Origin: Paenibacillus sp. FSL W8-0186
GTDB lineage: Bacteria; Bacillota; Bacilli; Paenibacillales; Paenibacillaceae
Assembly: GCF_037969765.1 (NCBI RefSeq)
Contig: NZ_CP150207.1
Span: 2,714,001-2,778,000, forward strand
DNA: 64,000 bases
Direction of reading: 5' to 3'
The position numbers were made by a program, and so were the translations under genes. How positions within the stretch are numbered: position 1 is the first letter of the stretch; each line of letters opens with the position of its first letter. Shown here piece by piece: positions 55,540 through 63,784 of this stretch. The notes beneath the pieces were generated by a model. It had not been told where the DNA came from. It worked only from the letters and a program-made list of their open reading frames with translations, and ran no database searches.

Positions 55540-56562
55540 GTGAACCATTTGTTTAGCCCATATCAATTTAAAGGTTTGGAATTAAAAAATCGTGTCGTCA
55601 TGCCGCCGATGTGTCAATATTCCGTCGAGAATAAAGATGGCATCGCTACCGACTGGCACTATCTGCATTATGTTAGCCGGGCCATTGGTGGTGCCGGGTT
55701 TATTATCATAGAAATGACCGATGTGGAACCCGATGGCCGTATTAGCGATTATGATTTAGGATTATGGTCTGATGAGCAAATTCCAGCGCTGGCGAGAATC
55801 GTAGAGGCATGCCATAAATACGGCGCCAAAGTTGGCATCCAAATTGCACATGCTGGGAGAAAAGCGGAGGATGCGGCAGAGCCGGTGGCACCTTCAGCGA
55901 TTCCGTTTGACAAGGACTGGAAGACTCCGCGAGCACTGACTACATCAGAAGTTAAAGATATGGTAGAGAAATTCCGTCAAGCTGTACAACGTGCAGTTAA
56001 AGCTGGATTTGATGCGATTGAGATTCATGGTGCCCATGGGTATTTAATTCATCAATTCCATTCCCCGTTAACCAATCAGCGAGATGATGAATATGGAAAG
56101 GATCTTACGAAGTTTGGCCGGGAGATTATAGAAGCGGCTAAAGCTGAGATGCCCGATAACATGCCTTTAATTATGCGTATTTCAGCTAAAGAGTATGTTG
56201 ATGGCGGCTACGGTATCAACGAAAGTATTCAATTTGCTAAGCAATTTCAAGAGGCTGGAGTAGATATGTTTCATATTTCCTCTGGCGGAGAAGGCCCGAT
56301 TGGCGATTCCGGTAAACCAGGCACACATGCGGCTTACCAGGTCCCCTTGGCTAGAGAAATTAAGGCTTCATTGGATATCCCGGTAATCGCTGTCGGCAGA
56401 CTGGAAGATCCCATCCTGGCCAATGCCGTTATAGGCAATGAGGACGCGGATCTTGTTGCGATCGGAAGAGGAATGTTACGGAACCCCTATTGGACGCTTG
56501 AAGCAGCAGCAGCTCTAAAGCAGGAAATTACTGTTCCTAAACAGTACACTACAGGATTTTAA
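55540..56562 (+). CDS. namA: NADPH dehydrogenase, old yellow enzyme family (YqjM/NamA-like)
   Basis: The 340-residue protein has the YqjM-type signature: PPMCQYSVENKDG with the Cys that tunes FMN, QIAHAGRKAE with the substrate His, GFDAIEIHGAHGYLIHQFHSP, and VGRLEDP with AIGRGMLRNPYW at the phosphate site. It reduces activated C=C bonds and nitro compounds with NADPH and FMN. YqjM is 338 residues, so length agrees. The GTG at 55540 is 8 nt from AAGGAG; the GTG at 55531 overlaps it. Confidence 0.92.
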   Translation: MNHLFSPYQFKGLELKNRVVMPPMCQYSVENKDGIATDWHYLHYVSRAIGGAGFIIIEMTDVEPDGRISDYDLGLWSDEQIPALARIVEACHKYGAKVGIQIAHAGRKAEDAAEPVAPSAIPFDKDWKTPRALTTSEVKDMVEKFRQAVQRAVKAGFDAIEIHGAHGYLIHQFHSPLTNQRDDEYGKDLTKFGREIIEAAKAEMPDNMPLIMRISAKEYVDGGYGINESIQFAKQFQEAGVDMFHISSGGEGPIGDSGKPGTHAAYQVPLAREIKASLDIPVIAVGRLEDPILANAVIGNEDADLVAIGRGMLRNPYWTLEAAAALKQEITVPKQYTTGF

Positions 56563-56660
56563 TCGTTTCCAGTAATGCTTATTTATAAATGAGAAAATTT
56601 TTGATACCATGGTAGTCAATCAAACGCAACGTATTGAACGGAATTTGAGGAGGAAATAGG

Positions 56661-56963
56661 ATGAGTTCGATTAAACACATGGTTACATTCTCATTGCATT
56701 CTGGTAAAAATAATCCGGAGACAGAGGCTTTTTTGCAGATAAGCAGAGAAGAACTAGCAGCAATCCCTGGCGTTGAACAATTCGAGGTGTTTCGTCAGGT
56801 GAGCGCCAAGAACGAATTTGATTACGGATTCTCCATGGTATTTGCAGATCAGAGTGCTTACGACGCTTACAATAACCATCCGGTACATATTAAATATGTT
56901 GAGGAGCGTTGGAATACCAAAGTGAGCCGTTTTCAGGAGATTGATTTGGTTGTCCATCAATAA
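56661..56963 (+). CDS. Dabb (stress-responsive alpha/beta-barrel) protein
   Basis: The 100-residue protein has the Dabb pattern IKHMVTFSLHSG, VEQFEVFRQVSAKNEFDYGFSMVFADQSAYDAYNNHPVHIKYVEERW and a final VSRFQEIDLV. Such small dimers often act with oxidoreductases on aromatic or reactive compounds. It follows the old yellow enzyme by 98 bp, so a shared role is possible. AGGAGG precedes the ATG at 56661. Confidence 0.85.
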   Translation: MSSIKHMVTFSLHSGKNNPETEAFLQISREELAAIPGVEQFEVFRQVSAKNEFDYGFSMVFADQSAYDAYNNHPVHIKYVEERWNTKVSRFQEIDLVVHQ

Positions 56964-56975
56964 ATATATATTCAG

Positions 56976-57000
56976 AAGGCAGCTAAAACAGCTGCCTTTT
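56976..57000 (+). terminator. terminator of the Dabb gene
   Basis: AAGGCAGCT and AGCTGCCTT form a 9-bp stem, followed by TT. Confidence 0.85.
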
Positions 57001-57026
57001 AGACTTTCATATTGGAGGATTCCTAT

Positions 57027-57527
57027 ATGCAGCTAACTTTAGCCAAAATCGAGACTAAGCAGGAAATAGCCTCCTTGGCGGAACTGGCCTCAGACATTTG
57101 GCACGAATATTTTGTTGGGATGATTTCCAATGAACAAATCGATTATATGGTGGAGAAATTTCAATCCTATCCGGCGTTGACCGATCAAATCGCTAACCAG
57201 GGATATGAGTATTATTTTATGACCGTCCATGGCCAGCCCATTGGCTATGTGGGCATCAAACAGGAAGAGAGCAAGCTGTTTCTCAGCAAGTTTTATTTGC
57301 AGCAAGAGCATCGTGGCAAAGGATACGGCAGCCAGGCAATGGAGCTGCTGACGGATATTTGCCGAAGCCGGAATTTAGGCGCCATCTGGCTTACGGTCAA
57401 CCGTCACAATGCTTCTACGATCTCGGTATATGAGAAAAAAGGCTTTAAAACAATCCGCACGCAAGTGGCGGATATCGGAAACGGCTTTGTGATGGACGAT
57501 TACGTCATGGAAAAAGAGCTGAATTGA
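57027..57527 (+). CDS. GNAT-family N-acetyltransferase
   Basis: The 166-residue protein has the acetyl-CoA motif LQQEHRGKGYGSQAMELL (Q/R-x-x-G-x-G/A) near residue 97 and a terminal NASTISVYEKKGFKTIRTQVADIGNGFVMDDYVMEKEL. The fold transfers an acetyl group to an amine; the substrate is unknown. The ATG at 57027 is 8 nt from GGAGG; the open frame starts earlier, without an SD. Confidence 0.85.
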   Translation: MQLTLAKIETKQEIASLAELASDIWHEYFVGMISNEQIDYMVEKFQSYPALTDQIANQGYEYYFMTVHGQPIGYVGIKQEESKLFLSKFYLQQEHRGKGYGSQAMELLTDICRSRNLGAIWLTVNRHNASTISVYEKKGFKTIRTQVADIGNGFVMDDYVMEKELN

Positions 57528-57539
57528 GCATGAAGAGGC

Positions 57540-57585
57540 AAGCGGTTGTCACGGGATGGATCCCGGTGAACAGCCGCTTTTTTTA
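57540..57585 (+). terminator. terminator of the GNAT gene
   Basis: AAGCGGTTGT and ACAGCCGCTT, with an inner CGGGAT/ATCCCG stem, followed by T-run sequence. Confidence 0.88.
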
Positions 57586-57679
57586 ATGTCAATGCTGTAC
57601 AGGAAGAATCTTCTTGTCTATTTTTCCATTAAATCTTGGTAAGGTAGAGGATAGCCATTGATATGAGGTGATGAGTTGT

Positions 57680-58570
57680 ATGAATAAGAAACACTGTTTG
57701 TTCTGCGATGAGATAGTCCCTACGAAAGCGGAAGGGGACTACGATGTATATTTAGGCTGTTCCTGTTCGCCCGGCGGGTTCTACAGCTTGCTGAGAGACA
57801 GCTACGAAACGATTCATTCGCTGCCATACCATAAGAAGCGCGACATGTTTCATCTCGTCTCCGCTTATATCCGGGAGCACACGGATCGCGAGGAGAAGGT
57901 CACTCTATCAGAAGGCGATTTAGAAGCGATCGTCCATTCTCCGAACCTTCCTGTGACCATTGAAGATAAAGGCAACCGTCTGCTGCAATATTTATACAGA
58001 CATTCCGAAGGCCCAGGAGAACCGGTTGTTATTCAACCGCTCTCCAGCAGTTATAACCTGACGTATTCTCCCAATCTGCAGGAGCTGGTATATATTATTG
58101 ATAAGCTGAGGGGCGAGCAGCTGCTTATCCGGGAGGGAATGGCTTTCCAACTAACGGAAAAAGGATGGAGCGAGGCTGCGGCAACCGCTGGTGGAAAAAA
58201 ATTAAAGCCATGCTCCGTGCTTATCGCGGATGGAGAGGACTTCCGAACGGAATGGCTGCAAATGCTGCTGCCTACAATAGAACAGTACGGTTATCTGCCG
58301 CGCTTGCTTGCGCCTGCGGCAACAGAGAACGCTAAAGTGTATTCTTTAGAGCAAATTACGGACAGTAAGCTAGTTATTGCGGATTTAACCGGACAATCCC
58401 CTGGGGTGTATTTTGCGGCGGGATATGCGCTAGGTTTGAACATCCCCGTGATCTGGACCGTGAAAAGCAGCGAAGCCGAAATGCTGCCTGTGAGATTCAA
58501 TGAGATCCGCCCCATCGTTTGGGATACGGCCGAAGAGCTGGCAGCATTTCTTCAACAGAGATTGGGTTGA
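57680..58570 (+). CDS. protein with Cys-rich N-terminus and deoxyribosyltransferase/TIR-like C-terminal domain
   Basis: The 296-residue protein opens with two Cys pairs (CLFC and CSC in YLGCSCSPGG) that may bind zinc. A helical region (about 30-175) follows, then from about 178 a Rossmann-like domain containing SVLIADGEDFR, DSKLVIADLTGQSPGVYFAAGYALGLNIPVIWT and FNEIRPIVW. The I-A-D-L-T-G-x-x-P-x-V-Y-x-A-G-Y pattern is typical of nucleoside 2-deoxyribosyltransferase-like domains and of TIR-like domains in some bacterial defence proteins. The function is unknown; nucleotide binding is likely. The ATG at 57680 is 9 nt from GAGGTG. The gene is alone, with no defence genes adjacent. Confidence 0.7.
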   Translation: MNKKHCLFCDEIVPTKAEGDYDVYLGCSCSPGGFYSLLRDSYETIHSLPYHKKRDMFHLVSAYIREHTDREEKVTLSEGDLEAIVHSPNLPVTIEDKGNRLLQYLYRHSEGPGEPVVIQPLSSSYNLTYSPNLQELVYIIDKLRGEQLLIREGMAFQLTEKGWSEAAATAGGKKLKPCSVLIADGEDFRTEWLQMLLPTIEQYGYLPRLLAPAATENAKVYSLEQITDSKLVIADLTGQSPGVYFAAGYALGLNIPVIWTVKSSEAEMLPVRFNEIRPIVWDTAEELAAFLQQRLG

Positions 58571-58594
58571 TAGCGCAGTGAGACATGTTTCTCA

Positions 58595-59986
58595 TCAACG
58601 TAAAACTTTTCTGATCCACTTCAGGTTATCCCGGTAAGGCGGAAATAAGATCTTCATGTCAAACTTTGTGTTCTTTTTCATGATGCTTTTCGTATGGGAG
58701 AACAGGTCAAAGCTGTATTTACCATGATAAGCGCCAATGCCTGCCTCCCCGACTCCTCCAAACGGGAGGTTTGGATTAGCCACATGCGTGATGGTGTCAT
58801 TGATACAGCCGCCCCCAAAGGAGATGCGGGTAAGCACTTCATTTTCGACACTTTGATCTTTCGTAAATAAATAGAGGCCAAGCGGCTTGGGACGGGAAAT
58901 AACCATCTGGATCGCTTCGTCTAATTGTTCATAGCCCATTATGGGGAGTATCGGGCCAAAGATTTCATCTTGCATCGCCGCATCGGACCAGGAAACGGCA
59001 TCAAGCAGGGTAGGCTCGATATAAAGGTCTTCTCGGCATGTTTGGCCGCCGAACAGCACATTCGCTTGATCCTTTTCCAATATCGCGGCTAATCGATCGA
59101 ACTGCCGTTCGTTGACGATGCGGCCGTAATCGCTGCTTTGCCGTGCATCCGTGCCGTAAAAGGATGTGATGGCCATTTTCATCTTTTCGATTAATTCTGC
59201 TTTAATATCCGTGTGGGCGAGTACATAATCCGGAGCAATGCAGGTCTGGCCTGTGTTGATCAACTTGCCCCACATGATTCTCTTGGCTGCTGAATCGATA
59301 TCCGCTGTACGATCTACAAGGACAGGGCTTTTGCCGCCAAGCTCGAGCGTGACGGGGACGAGATTTTTAGCAGCGGCCTCCATGACGATTCTGCCCACAG
59401 GTACGCTTCCGGTAAAAAAGATATAGTCAAATGGAGCGTGTATTAGGACCGAGGTTGTTTCTCGTTCACCCTCAATTACGCGAATATAGTCTTCATCGAA
59501 AGTTTCCTGTATCAACGTCTTGACGGCGGCAGCCACGGCAGGGGTATTCTCGGAGGGCTTTAAGACGGCGCAATTTCCTGCGGCAATCGCTCCGATCAGC
59601 GGTTCGATCAGCAATTGAAACGGATAATTGAAGGGCCCGATAATCAAGACGGTTCCGTAGGGTTCCTTATACAGGTAGCCGCGGGAGCCTATATGATAGA
59701 AGGGCGTTTTGACTTTCTGCGGCTTTGCCCATTGGCGCAAGTGTTTCATAGTATAACGGATGCTGTTCAGGGTATAGCCAATCTCCGTCGTGTAGGCTTC
59801 GAATTCGTTTTTTCGCAGGTCCCTATATAAGGCCGAAAGCAAATTCTGCTCATGGCGCCGGATCGCATCGGACAACTTCTTTAGCTGCTCCAGACGGAAT
59901 TGAACACTTCGCGTTTGACCGTGGTTGAAAAATCGGCGATGTTCTTGCAGAAATTGATCGGCCTGATTTGATGTTAAATAGTCCAT
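58595..59986 (-). CDS. aldehyde dehydrogenase, class 3-like (YwdH type)
   Basis: The 463-residue protein has the NAD(P)-dependent dehydrogenase core: FTGSVPVGR, TLELGGKSPVLVD with the general-base Glu, and NTGQTCIAPDYVL with the catalytic Cys. It ends in the long basic tail SIMKKNTKFDMKILFPPYR, typical of class 3 and fatty aldehyde forms. It oxidises medium- or long-chain aldehydes to acids. The ATG at 59986 is 6 nt from GGGAGG. It is the second gene of a two-gene operon behind a 20-bp palindrome. It could oxidise aldehydes produced by lipid oxidation; that is inference. Confidence 0.92.
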   Translation of the reverse strand: MDYLTSNQADQFLQEHRRFFNHGQTRSVQFRLEQLKKLSDAIRRHEQNLLSALYRDLRKNEFEAYTTEIGYTLNSIRYTMKHLRQWAKPQKVKTPFYHIGSRGYLYKEPYGTVLIIGPFNYPFQLLIEPLIGAIAAGNCAVLKPSENTPAVAAAVKTLIQETFDEDYIRVIEGERETTSVLIHAPFDYIFFTGSVPVGRIVMEAAAKNLVPVTLELGGKSPVLVDRTADIDSAAKRIMWGKLINTGQTCIAPDYVLAHTDIKAELIEKMKMAITSFYGTDARQSSDYGRIVNERQFDRLAAILEKDQANVLFGGQTCREDLYIEPTLLDAVSWSDAAMQDEIFGPILPIMGYEQLDEAIQMVISRPKPLGLYLFTKDQSVENEVLTRISFGGGCINDTITHVANPNLPFGGVGEAGIGAYHGKYSFDLFSHTKSIMKKNTKFDMKILFPPYRDNLKWIRKVLR

Positions 59987-60010
59987 TTTCTTCCTCCCCA
60001 TAAGGCAAAT

Positions 60011-60181
60011 TTATAAACAATCTCTTTCTAATGTGACCAATAATTCTCTTAACAGCGGCACGGATTCCTCCAGAGACAGGGAATAATACTGCTGTGTGCC
60101 CTGCAGGATATCTTGATGATGCGCATCGCTTAAAAGAACAGGAAGGCATTCCTGAAAGATATTCAGAGCTTCTTTTCCCAT
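60011..60181 (-). CDS. 56-residue hypothetical protein before the aldehyde dehydrogenase
   Basis: The small protein opens MGKEALNIFQECLPVLLSD and ends LLVTLERDCL. It is mostly helical by appearance, with two Cys and no membrane segment. Its stop is 24 bp before the dehydrogenase start, so the two are co-transcribed. GTGAGGT lies about 10 nt before the ATG at 60181. I do not recognise it. Confidence 0.6.
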   Translation of the reverse strand: MGKEALNIFQECLPVLLSDAHHQDILQGTQQYYSLSLEESVPLLRELLVTLERDCL

Positions 60182-60207
60182 GTCATGTGTGACCTCACTT
60201 AATATGA

Positions 60208-60227
60208 TGAAATGTTTAAACATTTCA
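60208..60227. promoter_or_regulatory. 20-bp perfect palindrome before the aldehyde dehydrogenase operon
   Basis: TGAAATGTTTAAACATTTCA reads the same on both strands, 26 bp before the small ORF start and probably just past the promoter. It is a strong candidate operator for a dimeric repressor. Confidence 0.7.
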
Positions 60228-60241
60228 ACGTATTATTACAA

Positions 60242-60259
60242 TTGATGTTACTACATCAA
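60242..60259. promoter_or_regulatory. second inverted repeat near the aldehyde dehydrogenase promoter
   Basis: TTGATGT and ACATCAA are 7-bp arms around TACT. On the minus strand it supplies TTGATG, which with the ATAATA 17 bp on may be the promoter. Confidence 0.4.
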
Positions 60260-60370
60260 CTGGTGGGAAGCAAGGAACAACGATAGCCGCATCCTAGATA
60301 TTAACATAATTCCTTTATTTAACCGATAATAGATGAGTTCAGTTAATGCATGGGGAGGAAGAGAGAAATT

Positions 60371-61900
60371 ATGGAATCAATAAAACTAAAGACGTGGATA
60401 GCTGTCATGGCAATGATAATATTGCTAACGGCTTGTACGTCAGTTGAAAAAGAGAAATCAGGGGAGGCAGCGGCGGCTAGACCTGAGTTTACGCTCTTTG
60501 ACAAGCAAACGAAAATTGTCATGAGCGAAGATGAAACGGTGCAAATTACTGTTCCTGAAAATTGGATAACGAGAGAAGTCCCGCTGAACTGGAACAATCG
60601 CCTTGTCGTACATAATGATCAAGCTTCAATGATAATAAATATTATTCAGGAGCATCATGAAGATGTAAATGAAGATATGGATTTGGATAAATGGGCAGAG
60701 GAATTCTATGCGGAAATAGGACAAGTTACTATCTTGGAAGAGCGTGTGCCGCAGATCGATGGCGTAGCGGCTAGAGAGAAATTTATTAAGTTTGTACAGA
60801 ACAATACGAATCAATTTTGGATGCATACATTTCTAGAAAAGGATGGTGCATTCTATCTGATCTCAACAGCTATTTCTGAATCATCATATTCCTCGAATAA
60901 AGAGGAACTACAGAAGATGACAGAGACTTTTAAAGTGCTTAAGCCAGCAGAGAAGGAAGTATTTGACTCCAGCAACAGTCAAACGATGTTTAATGATGAT
61001 CAATCATTACAAATCACAGTACCCTTAAATTGGAGGGAGGCTAGAACTGATATTAACGAAATTGGTGAATTCATCTTAAAAAATGACCGGAAAGCGGAAT
61101 TTTTACTTATGCGGGAGTTCGCCTCAGGAAAAACAGAGGAGATAACGGTTCAAGAAGTCGTAGATGGGAGATTCGAGAGTTATAAACAATTCTACCAGGG
61201 CGAAATCATTGGCAGCAGGGAGCTTCTAATAGATGGACGACCTGCTTATCAACTGGAAGGCAGATGTGAATATAAGGGGGAGAAGCATGGTTTACTAATC
61301 ACGGCACTGCAAAAAGATGATGCCTATTATGTTATGATGATTTCCAGCCCTATTGAGGATTTTCTTGTATACGAAAGAGAGTATAAACGGGTTTTAGAGT
61401 CCTTCCATGTATTGAAAAAGGTGGAAGAGCAAAATAAATCTCATGGAATGGAAAATGAACAGCCTAAAGTATTTGATAATAAACTGGCTTCGATGAAGAT
61501 CGAGCTTACAGAAGGATGGAAGAAAATAGACATCGATCAAGATGCGCAGTTACAGGCAATACATCCGGGAGACAATACGTGGTTTTATGCTTATGGTGAG
61601 AAAGTTTCCGAAGACGACGGCCTGACTGTAGAAGATCTATTTGAATTTTATAGCAGTGATTCTGGATTAGAAAATCCTAGATGGACGAAGCCTGAGCCGA
61701 TAAAGATTCAAGCCTATGATGCAATCTACTTTAAAGGAACCGGAACGAGCGAAGGCACTAAAGCCACTATTATTGGAGCCATTACCCTTTCTTCGCGCCA
61801 ATATACCTTTCTTATATTTGCAGGAAAGCAGGACGTAATGGAGGACAATGAAGCGTGGTTTAAGAAAGCATTAACCACTTATTCAGAACGGTTGTGGTAA
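60371..61900 (+). CDS. lipoprotein with three PsbP/Mog1-like repeats
   Basis: The 509-residue protein has a lipoprotein signal (hydrophobic run then LLTAC near residue 22), so it is anchored outside the membrane. Three repeats of about 140-160 residues follow. Each has a QITVPxNW- or KIELTEGW-like strand, long curved sheets and a helix pair ending FKVLK, FHVLK or LTTYSERLW; this pattern resembles the Mog1/PsbP fold. The second repeat keeps the QITVPLNW strand best. The function is unknown; surface binding or stress is guesswork. The ATG at 60371 follows a GGGAGGAAGAGAG region. Confidence 0.75.
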   Translation: MESIKLKTWIAVMAMIILLTACTSVEKEKSGEAAAARPEFTLFDKQTKIVMSEDETVQITVPENWITREVPLNWNNRLVVHNDQASMIINIIQEHHEDVNEDMDLDKWAEEFYAEIGQVTILEERVPQIDGVAAREKFIKFVQNNTNQFWMHTFLEKDGAFYLISTAISESSYSSNKEELQKMTETFKVLKPAEKEVFDSSNSQTMFNDDQSLQITVPLNWREARTDINEIGEFILKNDRKAEFLLMREFASGKTEEITVQEVVDGRFESYKQFYQGEIIGSRELLIDGRPAYQLEGRCEYKGEKHGLLITALQKDDAYYVMMISSPIEDFLVYEREYKRVLESFHVLKKVEEQNKSHGMENEQPKVFDNKLASMKIELTEGWKKIDIDQDAQLQAIHPGDNTWFYAYGEKVSEDDGLTVEDLFEFYSSDSGLENPRWTKPEPIKIQAYDAIYFKGTGTSEGTKATIIGAITLSSRQYTFLIFAGKQDVMEDNEAWFKKALTTYSERLW

Positions 61901-61943
61901 TGAATATTTAGCCTCATACTAACTCTATATGGGTATGTTCTAA

Positions 61944-61979
61944 CATATGGCAGGTGACGAAATTGTCACTTGCCATGTG
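61944..61979 (+). terminator. terminator of the lipoprotein gene
   Basis: CATATGGCAGGTGAC pairs with GTCACTTGCCATGTG (G-T pairs allowed), followed by ATTTTG. Confidence 0.8.
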
Positions 61980-62080
61980 ATTTTGTTATATTATTAGAAC
62001 GCATGTTTATGATTTTCGGTGTACAATAAATGAATTAGTACGAGTAGCAAGATACATACAGTAATAAATATGGAGGGCTT

Positions 62081-62896
62081 ATGGGAGAAACTGATATTTT
62101 ATTTATTTTAAAAATGATCGTGATTGGGCTTGTTCAAGGCTTTACTGAACCCATTCCTGTATCGTCTAGCGGACATGTGATGATTGCGAGTGAGATTTTG
62201 GGGCTAGGTGAACAGGGGTTCACGTTTGCGATTTTAACGAACACCGCTTCATTGCTCGCCGTATTATGGATTTATCGCGAGGATATTCTACGATTAATCC
62301 AAAATTCATTGCGCTATCTGCAAACCAAGGATGTACGCTACAAAAGCGATTTCCGGTTTGTGCTGTATATCATCATCGGTACGATTCCAGCAGGTGTTCT
62401 TGGGGTCGTTCTTAAGGATTTTATTGCAGACAGTGTAAGTATGACAACTATTGCAATCATGCTATTTATTACAGGTATTGCCTTATTTCTAATTCGTAAT
62501 ATGAAGGGTACGAAAGCCGAGGCGGATATGACGCTGAAGGATGCCATTTTAGTCGGCTTGGGGCAGGCTGTCGCACTTACACCTGGCATTAGCCGTTCAG
62601 GTGCTACAATTATTTCCGCCATTGCTTGCGGCATCAAACAGGATACAGCACTGCGCTTTGCCTTTATGCTTTATATCCCTGTCAGCCTTGGCGGCGTTGT
62701 ACTTGGATTTTCCGATTTTATCAATGAACCTAATAAGGGCGAGCTTGCGATTCCATACATGGCGGCGTTTATGGCGACACTGTTCATGACTTATTTTGCC
62801 ATGAAATGGTTTATGGGAATTATGAAAAGAGGCAAGCTTATTTATTTCACGTATTATTGCTTTACAGTTGCCATTTTGCTGCTTATTTTCTTTTAG
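62081..62896 (+). CDS. uppP: undecaprenyl-diphosphatase UppP/BacA
   Basis: The 271-residue integral membrane protein has the BacA motifs QGFTEPIPVSSSGH (near residue 20) and GISRSGAT (near residue 169). It recycles undecaprenyl diphosphate to the monophosphate carrier for cell wall synthesis and can give bacitracin resistance. In most members the first motif reads E-F/W-L-P-I-S-S-T/S-G-H; here Pro follows the Glu, an ordinary variant for one branch. GGAGGG precedes the ATG at 62081. Confidence 0.93.
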   Translation: MGETDILFILKMIVIGLVQGFTEPIPVSSSGHVMIASEILGLGEQGFTFAILTNTASLLAVLWIYREDILRLIQNSLRYLQTKDVRYKSDFRFVLYIIIGTIPAGVLGVVLKDFIADSVSMTTIAIMLFITGIALFLIRNMKGTKAEADMTLKDAILVGLGQAVALTPGISRSGATIISAIACGIKQDTALRFAFMLYIPVSLGGVVLGFSDFINEPNKGELAIPYMAAFMATLFMTYFAMKWFMGIMKRGKLIYFTYYCFTVAILLLIFF

Positions 62897-62910
62897 GCTA
62901 AATTAGGCTA

Positions 62911-62937
62911 AACCCAGTCCAGTATACGGACTGGGTT
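62911..62937 (+). terminator. terminator of uppP
   Basis: AACCCAGTCC pairs with GGACTGGGTT around a short loop. Confidence 0.75.
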
Positions 62938-62962
62938 ATTCATGTATATCAACAGCAACCTA

Positions 62963-62994
62963 TTGACTCCGTAGCTAGGTACAGGAAGTAAGAT
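62963..62994 (+). promoter_or_regulatory. MerR-type promoter and operator
   Basis: TTGACT and TAAGAT are separated by 20 bp, the long spacer typical of MerR-controlled promoters. The spacer begins CCGTA and ends TACAGGAAG, an imperfect dyad close to the classical mer operator (TTGACTCCGTACATGAGTACGGAAGTAAGGT-like; only parts are quoted). Confidence 0.8.
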
Positions 62995-63015
62995 GACCTT
63001 GAAGGAGGAGCGGGT

Positions 63016-63426
63016 ATGGCATATTTAACGATTGGGGAATTGGCGAAGCGTGCCAGCGTGAATCTGGAAACGGTACGATATTATGAAAGACGCGGATTAA
63101 TTGTTGAGCCGCCGCGGACGAAAGCGGGCTACCGCATGTATGACGAATCTGCCGTGGACGATATTCGTTGGATTCGCCAGGCTCAGGCAATCGGCTTCAC
63201 GCTGCAGGAAATTCTTTATTTGAAGGCGATGCGTGACGGCGCTGCAAGCTCGGAAGCGGAGTTGCGCTGCCATGCTCAGGAGAAAATCGCTGAAATCGAG
63301 AAGAAGATAGAGCAGCTTCAGGAGATGAAGAGCCTTCTGGAGCGTGCAGTAAGTCACTCGAGCGAGTCATTTGCGACTTGCCCGCTCCTCCAAACTATAA
63401 AGCAAGGGAGGGCATCCAATGAGTAA
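63016..63426 (+). CDS. MerR-family regulator lacking one mer cysteine
   Basis: The 136-residue protein has the MerR winged helix (LTIGELAKRASVNLETVRYYERRGLI), a dimer helix with KIAEIEKKIEQLQEMKSLL and a C-terminal CP motif. Mercury sensors have three Cys; here RCHAQEKI and TCPLL keep two, but the position nine before the last Cys is Ser. The protein should bind its own mer-like promoter. It overlaps the next gene by 8 bp. It might sense another metal or a thiol-reactive compound. Confidence 0.85.
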   Translation: MAYLTIGELAKRASVNLETVRYYERRGLIVEPPRTKAGYRMYDESAVDDIRWIRQAQAIGFTLQEILYLKAMRDGAASSEAELRCHAQEKIAEIEKKIEQLQEMKSLLERAVSHSSESFATCPLLQTIKQGRASNE

Positions 63427-63643
63427 AAAAATTGAGGTATACTCGGATGGGAGCAACCGCAGCCAGTCGATCATCGATTTGGTGAAAAAGCTGGCTTGTC
63501 CTAAATGCGAGATCGTTGTGCATAACGAAGCTGAGAAGAAAGGGCGATCCGTCCCGTCTGTGTGGATGGACGGCAAAGAAGTTGATATCGACAAGCTGGC
63601 GGGCGGCATAAATCATAATCACTCGATTCCTTTTAAGGACTGA
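63419..63643 (+). CDS. 74-residue glutaredoxin-like protein with CPKC
   Basis: The small protein opens KKIEVYSDGSNRSQSIIDLVKKLACPKCEIVV and later has SVPSVWMDGKEVD, like the cis-Pro segment of glutaredoxins. The CxxC sits after the first helix (about residues 27-30), whereas in a true glutaredoxin the pair lies at the start of that helix, where this protein reads DGSNRSQ. It could bind a metal or reduce a disulfide. SD GGGAGG precedes the ATG at 63419. Confidence 0.75.
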   Translation: MSKKIEVYSDGSNRSQSIIDLVKKLACPKCEIVVHNEAEKKGRSVPSVWMDGKEVDIDKLAGGINHNHSIPFKD

Positions 63644-63736
63644 TTTCTGGTCCGCTTGTGTATTGGGGGATAGAAGTGGATAGCCAAGGGGAAGAGAGCT
63701 GGTTCTAGAGCAGTGATTGGGCGGAAAAGAAGTATA

Positions 63737-63777
63737 AAAGGCTGCAGCGGCCGGTGTTTACGGACGCTGCAGCCTTT
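63737..63777. terminator. bidirectional terminator before the catalase end
   Basis: AAAGGCTGCAGCG pairs with CGCTGCAGCCTTT around a 15-nt loop, A- and T-rich on both sides. It ends the MerR operon and the minus-strand catalase gene. Confidence 0.85.
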
Positions 63778-63784
63778 AATCACA

